A stretch of 9,087 bases of DNA from Atribacterota bacterium (GTDB taxonomy: Bacteria; Atribacterota; Phoenicimicrobiia; Phoenicimicrobiales; Phoenicimicrobiaceae), in assembly GCA_030668465.1 (NCBI GenBank), contig DAOUTX010000033.1, positions 1 to 9,087 of the forward strand. The letters run 5' to 3'. The position numbers and the translations under genes are program-made. The notes beneath the pieces were generated by a model, which saw nothing but the letters and a program-made list of their open reading frames with translations, had not been told where the DNA came from and searched no databases. Shown here in pieces: positions 6,850 to 9,087 of this stretch; position 1 is the first letter of the stretch; each line of letters opens with the position of its first letter.

Positions 6850-7653
6850 GTGCCTAGATATCCCAGACAATACAGTAAAACAGGAATATATCACATTATG
6901 CTCCGGGGCAATGAAAGAAAAGATATATTTATTGATGAAGAAAACAAGAAAAAATTCATTAAGATAGTTATTCAAAAGAAAGCTGACGAGGCTTTTAAAT
7001 TATATGCCTATTGTATTATGGACAATCACCTACACTTGGTTATCAAAGAGCAAAAGGAACCAATATCCCGAATAGTTAAAAAGATAACCACCAGTTATGC
7101 CTACTATTTTAATAATAAATATAGAAGAGTAGGTCACCTCTTCCAGGATAGATATAAAAGTGAAACTATAGAAGACGAACCTTATTTGCTCTCTGTAATA
7201 AGATATATCCATAATAATCCGGAGAAAGCAGGGATAAGTAAAAAAGAAAAATATAAGTGGAGTAGTTACTCTAACTATATCGACATATTAAATCATCATA
7301 GAGAAATTCCTGAAATAAAAGAGATGCTGGAGATATTTTCCTTAGATACTAAAAAAGCATTAAAAGAATTTATTCATTACAGTAATAAGCATGAAGAAAA
7401 AAACTTTCTTGAGATGAAAGAGACTATAAAATCTGAAATAGATGAAGAAAATGTTAACGAATATATAAATGGATATCTAAATTCAAGAAACTTAAAAAAA
7501 GAGGATTTGAAAAGAAGAGAACATACTAAACAAAAAGAAGATTTGATCCAACAATTAAAAAAAAGATCAAATTTATCAAAAAGGAAGATAGCTGTTTTGA
7601 TTGGAGTAAATCGGGAAACGGTAAGAAAAGTGTCAAAAGAACCGTCCCCTTGA
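6850..7653 (+). CDS. REP-associated tyrosine transposase (RAYT, Y1/HUH family)
   Basis: This is a single-strand DNA transposase of the IS200-like Y1_Tnp fold, 267 residues. The opening (PRYPRQYSKTGIYHIMLRGN, 2-21) and FIDEENKKKF (27-36) are typical of RAYTs. The metal-binding HUH motif is H60-L-H62 in IMDNHLHLVI. The helix SYAYYFN (82-88) should carry the nucleophilic tyrosine. GHLFQDRYKS (95-104) and VIRYIHNNPEKAGI (116-129) are strong family signatures. Beyond the catalytic domain, a lysine-rich linker leads to a helix-turn-helix (LSKRKIAVLIGVNRETVRKV, 242-261) resembling DnaA/resolvase-type DNA-binding ends. The last residues, KEPSP, and the stop codon lie inside the right terminal repeat. 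The gene is intact, with a GTG start and an exceptional ribosome site. It probably acts on the flanking 25-bp repeats. Confidence 0.92.
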   Translation: MPRYPRQYSKTGIYHIMLRGNERKDIFIDEENKKKFIKIVIQKKADEAFKLYAYCIMDNHLHLVIKEQKEPISRIVKKITTSYAYYFNNKYRRVGHLFQDRYKSETIEDEPYLLSVIRYIHNNPEKAGISKKEKYKWSSYSNYIDILNHHREIPEIKEMLEIFSLDTKKALKEFIHYSNKHEEKNFLEMKETIKSEIDEENVNEYINGYLNSRNLKKEDLKRREHTKQKEDLIQQLKKRSNLSKRKIAVLIGVNRETVRKVSKEPSP

Positions 7654-7655
7654 CA
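7631..7655 (-). repeat. 25-bp right terminal repeat of the RAYT element
   Basis: On the + strand it reads TGTCAAAAGAACCG, then TCCCCTTGACA, the inverse of the left terminus. It contains the last codons and TGA stop (7651-7653) of the transposase. Its inner flank (GGAAACGG then AAGAAAAG, roughly) is shared with the copy at 8989-9013, which defines the right-end type. Confidence 0.88.
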
Positions 7656-7659
7656 ATTT

Positions 7660-7688
7660 TTGACAGTACACATGACTTTATTAAGAAT
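7660..7688 (+). promoter_or_regulatory. candidate promoter of the aminotransferase gene
   Basis: TTGACA (7660-7665) with a 17-nt spacer precedes AAGAAT (7683-7688), a four-of-six -10 match. The box lies five bases outside the right end of the transposase element, which itself ends in another TTGACA (7650-7655). Insertion may therefore have brought or replaced a promoter. An AGAAGGGG ribosome site sits upstream of the ATG at 7726. Confidence 0.35.
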
Positions 7689-7725
7689 AAAAAAAATAAC
7701 TAACTATCTATAAGAAGGGGTTAAT

Positions 7726-8949
7726 ATGCCAGGACCGGGTGCGTATTTTTTTGGAGATGAAGAAAGAAAAGAATTGTTAGATGTAATGGAGACAGGATAT
7801 TTATCAAGATATGGCAAGGAAGACGATCCAATGTTTAAGCATAAAGTAGTAACATTTGAAAAAGAATTTGCAAAATATATTGGGACACGAAATGCAGTAG
7901 CTGTAAATGGAGGTACTAGTGCTCTTATCACAAGTCTGGCAACCTTGGGTATTGGACCAGGAGATGAAGTTATAGTACCAGGTTATACATTTATCGCTTC
8001 AATTTCTTCGATTATCTATGCCAAAGCTATACCTATTTTAACAGAAATTGACGAGTCCCTAAATATTGACCCGAAGGATATTAGAAAAAAAATTACTAAA
8101 AGAACAAAAGCTATTATGCCTGTTCATATGCTTGGTAATCCATGTGATATGGATAGTATTATGGAGATTGCAAAGGAATTTGGCCTCTATGTTGTTGAAG
8201 ACAGCTGCCAGGCTCTCGGAGCAACCTATAAAGGGAAAAAGCTCGGTTCAATAGGTGATATAGGGGCTTTTTCCTTAAATATTTATAAAACTATAACCAC
8301 TGGTGATGGTGGTGTTGTCGTTACCGATGATGATAATTTATATGAACGTGCTTTTGGATTTCATGACCAGGGTCATAAGCCATATAGAATGGGGTTGGAG
8401 ATTGGTCATAGGAGTTTAATAGGTATGAATTTAAGAATTAATGAGCTTACCGGTGCTGTTGCTCTAGCTCAGTTAAGGAAGACAGACAATATTATATCTA
8501 TACTTCGTGATAAAAAAAGAAAATTAAAGAATGCCATTTCAGGAAATAAAAAATTAGGATTTAGAAAAATAAATGATGAAGGTGAAATTGCCACATTATT
8601 AACATTACTTTTTAAAGATAACAAAACTGCAGAAAAATTTGCTGCTGAACTGGGTACAAAAACTCTCGCTCATTCAGGGTGGCATGTTTATAATAATATG
8701 GAACAGATATTAGATAAAAAGACGGTAACGGAATATCAATGCCCTTTTGCCTGTAAAAGATATGGACAAGAAGTAAAATATTACAAACATATGTTACCCA
8801 GAACTGATGAAATACTCGGGAGGACTGTAAATATAAGTGTAGGCGTTGTTGACCCGGGTATTGGTGCAGATTTCGGAATAACAGTACTTTCAGATGATAA
8901 GGAAATTGAACAAGTTGCAGATAAAATCAATGCAGTCCGAATGTCATAG
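7726..8949 (+). CDS. DegT/DnrJ/EryC1/StrS-family PLP aminotransferase
   Basis: This is a fold-type I pyridoxal-phosphate enzyme, 407 residues, the usual full length for the family. These enzymes transfer an amino group, usually from glutamate or glutamine, to a keto-sugar or keto-cyclitol. The phosphate-binding segment is NGGTSAL (61-67), followed by GPGDEVIVPGYTFIAS (77-92). The cofactor aspartate is D159 in VVEDSCQALGA, with Q162 nearby. The Schiff-base lysine is K188 in SLNIYKTITTGDGG. The N-terminal GPGAYFFGDEE and YLSRYG segments recall the KdnA/StsC-like subgroup, but the substrate cannot be named. No sugar-biosynthesis partners are visible, so its pathway is open. The last three residues and stop codon come from a repeat element, and the 3' end is duplicated in inverse orientation immediately downstream. 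Confidence 0.9.
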   Translation: MPGPGAYFFGDEERKELLDVMETGYLSRYGKEDDPMFKHKVVTFEKEFAKYIGTRNAVAVNGGTSALITSLATLGIGPGDEVIVPGYTFIASISSIIYAKAIPILTEIDESLNIDPKDIRKKITKRTKAIMPVHMLGNPCDMDSIMEIAKEFGLYVVEDSCQALGATYKGKKLGSIGDIGAFSLNIYKTITTGDGGVVVTDDDNLYERAFGFHDQGHKPYRMGLEIGHRSLIGMNLRINELTGAVALAQLRKTDNIISILRDKKRKLKNAISGNKKLGFRKINDEGEIATLLTLLFKDNKTAEKFAAELGTKTLAHSGWHVYNNMEQILDKKTVTEYQCPFACKRYGQEVKYYKHMLPRTDEILGRTVNISVGVVDPGIGADFGITVLSDDKEIEQVADKINAVRMS

Positions 8950-9013
8950 GGGTGTTATCCTATAGACAGTCGGAAACGGCAAGAAAAGTGTCAAAAGAAC
9001 CGTCCCTATGACA
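8942..9013 (-). mobile_element. mini-element derived from the RAYT element by internal deletion
   Basis: This 72-bp segment starts with a half repeat (TGTCATAGGGG) and ends with a full inverted repeat. The segment 8970-9013 matches the transposase gene 3' end plus terminal repeat (7611-7655) with very few changes, including TCGG-AAACGG and AAGAAAAG. The unit is non-coding and too short to move without a transposase supplied elsewhere. It also folds: TGTCATAGG (8942-8950) nearly pairs with CCTATAGACA (8959-8968). It may serve as a bidirectional terminator for the converging genes. Confidence 0.7.
8989..9013 (-). repeat. 25-bp RAYT-associated repeat, right-end type
   Basis: On the + strand it reads TGTCAAAAGAACCG, then TCCCTATGACA. 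It is the same orientation and inner flank as the right terminus of the transposase element, differing near the outer end (CTAT for CCTT). Confidence 0.88.
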
Positions 9014-9014
9014 T

Positions 9015-9087
9015 CTACACTGCATTAATTTTATCTGCAACTTGTTCAATTTCTTTATCATCTGAAAGTACTGTTATTCCGAAACCT
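9015..9087 (-). CDS. 3' end of a second DegT-family aminotransferase (partial)
   Basis: The minus strand from the window edge reads GFGITVLSDDKEIEQV, then ADKINAV, and stops at TAG (9017-9015). This is the same C-terminus as the + strand aminotransferase with one amino-acid change (Asp to Gly). At the DNA level four of 69 bases differ, three of them silent third-position changes, so both copies look to have been held as proteins. The rest of the gene lies beyond the window. It converges on its paralogue, with the mini-element between them. An assembly fold-back would be expected to be nearly perfect, which argues against an artefact, but this is not excluded. Confidence 0.8.
   Translation of the reverse strand, partial: GFGITVLSDDKEIEQVADKINAV

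Larger units (their letters stand above)
6783..7655 (+). mobile_element. RAYT transposase element bounded by 25-bp inverted repeats
   Basis: An 873-bp unit runs from the left repeat (6783-6807) to an inverted copy (7631-7655), and the transposase gene fills almost all of the interior. It starts eight bases after the serine hydrolase stop and ends 70 bp before the aminotransferase gene. No target-site duplication is evident, as expected for Y1/HUH single-strand transposition. The interior is much more A-rich than the ABC operon, which hints at separate ancestry. Whether the unit still moves is unknown, but the gene is intact. Confidence 0.75.
8869..9087. repeat. large inverted repeat formed by two convergent gene ends
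   Basis: The stretch 8869-8937 on the + strand matches the reverse complement of 9018-9086 with four differences in 69 bases by eye. The inner ends of the arms also carry an 11-bp perfect inverted match, ATGTCATAGGG (8941-8951) against CCCTATGACAT (9004-9014). The unpaired centre is about 52 bp. The outer arms run off the window edge, so the full arm length is unknown; it may cover the whole aminotransferase gene. Confidence 0.9.

Noticed and set aside
7377..7673. 98-codon minus-strand frame antisense to the transposase C-terminus
   Set aside because: Phe/Ser/Leu-rich reading is the expected shadow of a Lys/Glu-rich coding strand.
4887..9013. CRISPR array from the recurring 25-bp sequence
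   Set aside because: Copies are in both orientations, separated by hundreds to thousands of bases including genes, with no regular spacers and no cas genes.

Overview
The window is AT-rich bacterial DNA with mostly short intergenic gaps, strong AAGGAGG-type ribosome binding sites and ATG/GTG starts. Every intact gene is on the + strand. The style suggests an anaerobic bacterium of clostridial or Atribacterota-like affinity. The solute-binding protein has a signal-peptidase-I-type leader and no lipobox cysteine, which fits a diderm envelope better than a monoderm one. The taxon is an inference; no rRNA or phylogenetic marker is present.

Region 1 (about 178-4879) is a four-gene ABC importer operon of the BMP/PnrA (NupNOPQ-like) class: permease, permease, periplasmic BMP-family binding protein and a double-NBD ATPase. 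Together they form a complete nucleoside- or purine-type uptake system. The order is a circular permutation of the familiar binding protein-ATPase-permease-permease layout. An orphan Shine-Dalgarno sequence and a weak hairpin lie between the second permease and the binding protein.

Region 2 (4880-5279) is a gene-poor scar. It holds a clear 25-bp repeat, a probable decayed copy of it, and between them a minus-strand remnant that reads like a winged-helix protein broken by a stop. Region 3 (5280-6775) has a small glycine-rich membrane protein followed by a serine-beta-lactamase-fold hydrolase without a signal peptide.

Region 4 (6783-7655) is a compact mobile element. A REP-associated (Y1/HUH) transposase gene is bounded by 25-bp inverted terminal repeats. 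The left repeat supplies a TTGACA -35 box for the transposase, and the right repeat encodes its last residues and stop codon. Further copies of the repeat stand alone at 5035-5059 and 8989-9013. The inner flanks of the copies differ, so left-end and right-end types can be told apart.

Region 5 (7726-9087) holds a DegT/DnrJ/EryC1/StrS aminotransferase gene. It is followed by a tiny internally deleted relative of the transposase element, and then by the 3' end of a second, nearly identical aminotransferase gene on the minus strand. The two genes face each other tail to tail as a large inverted repeat hinged on the mini-element, and that element supplies the last residues and stop codon of the + strand copy. 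This and the polar repeat family are the most interesting parts of the window.
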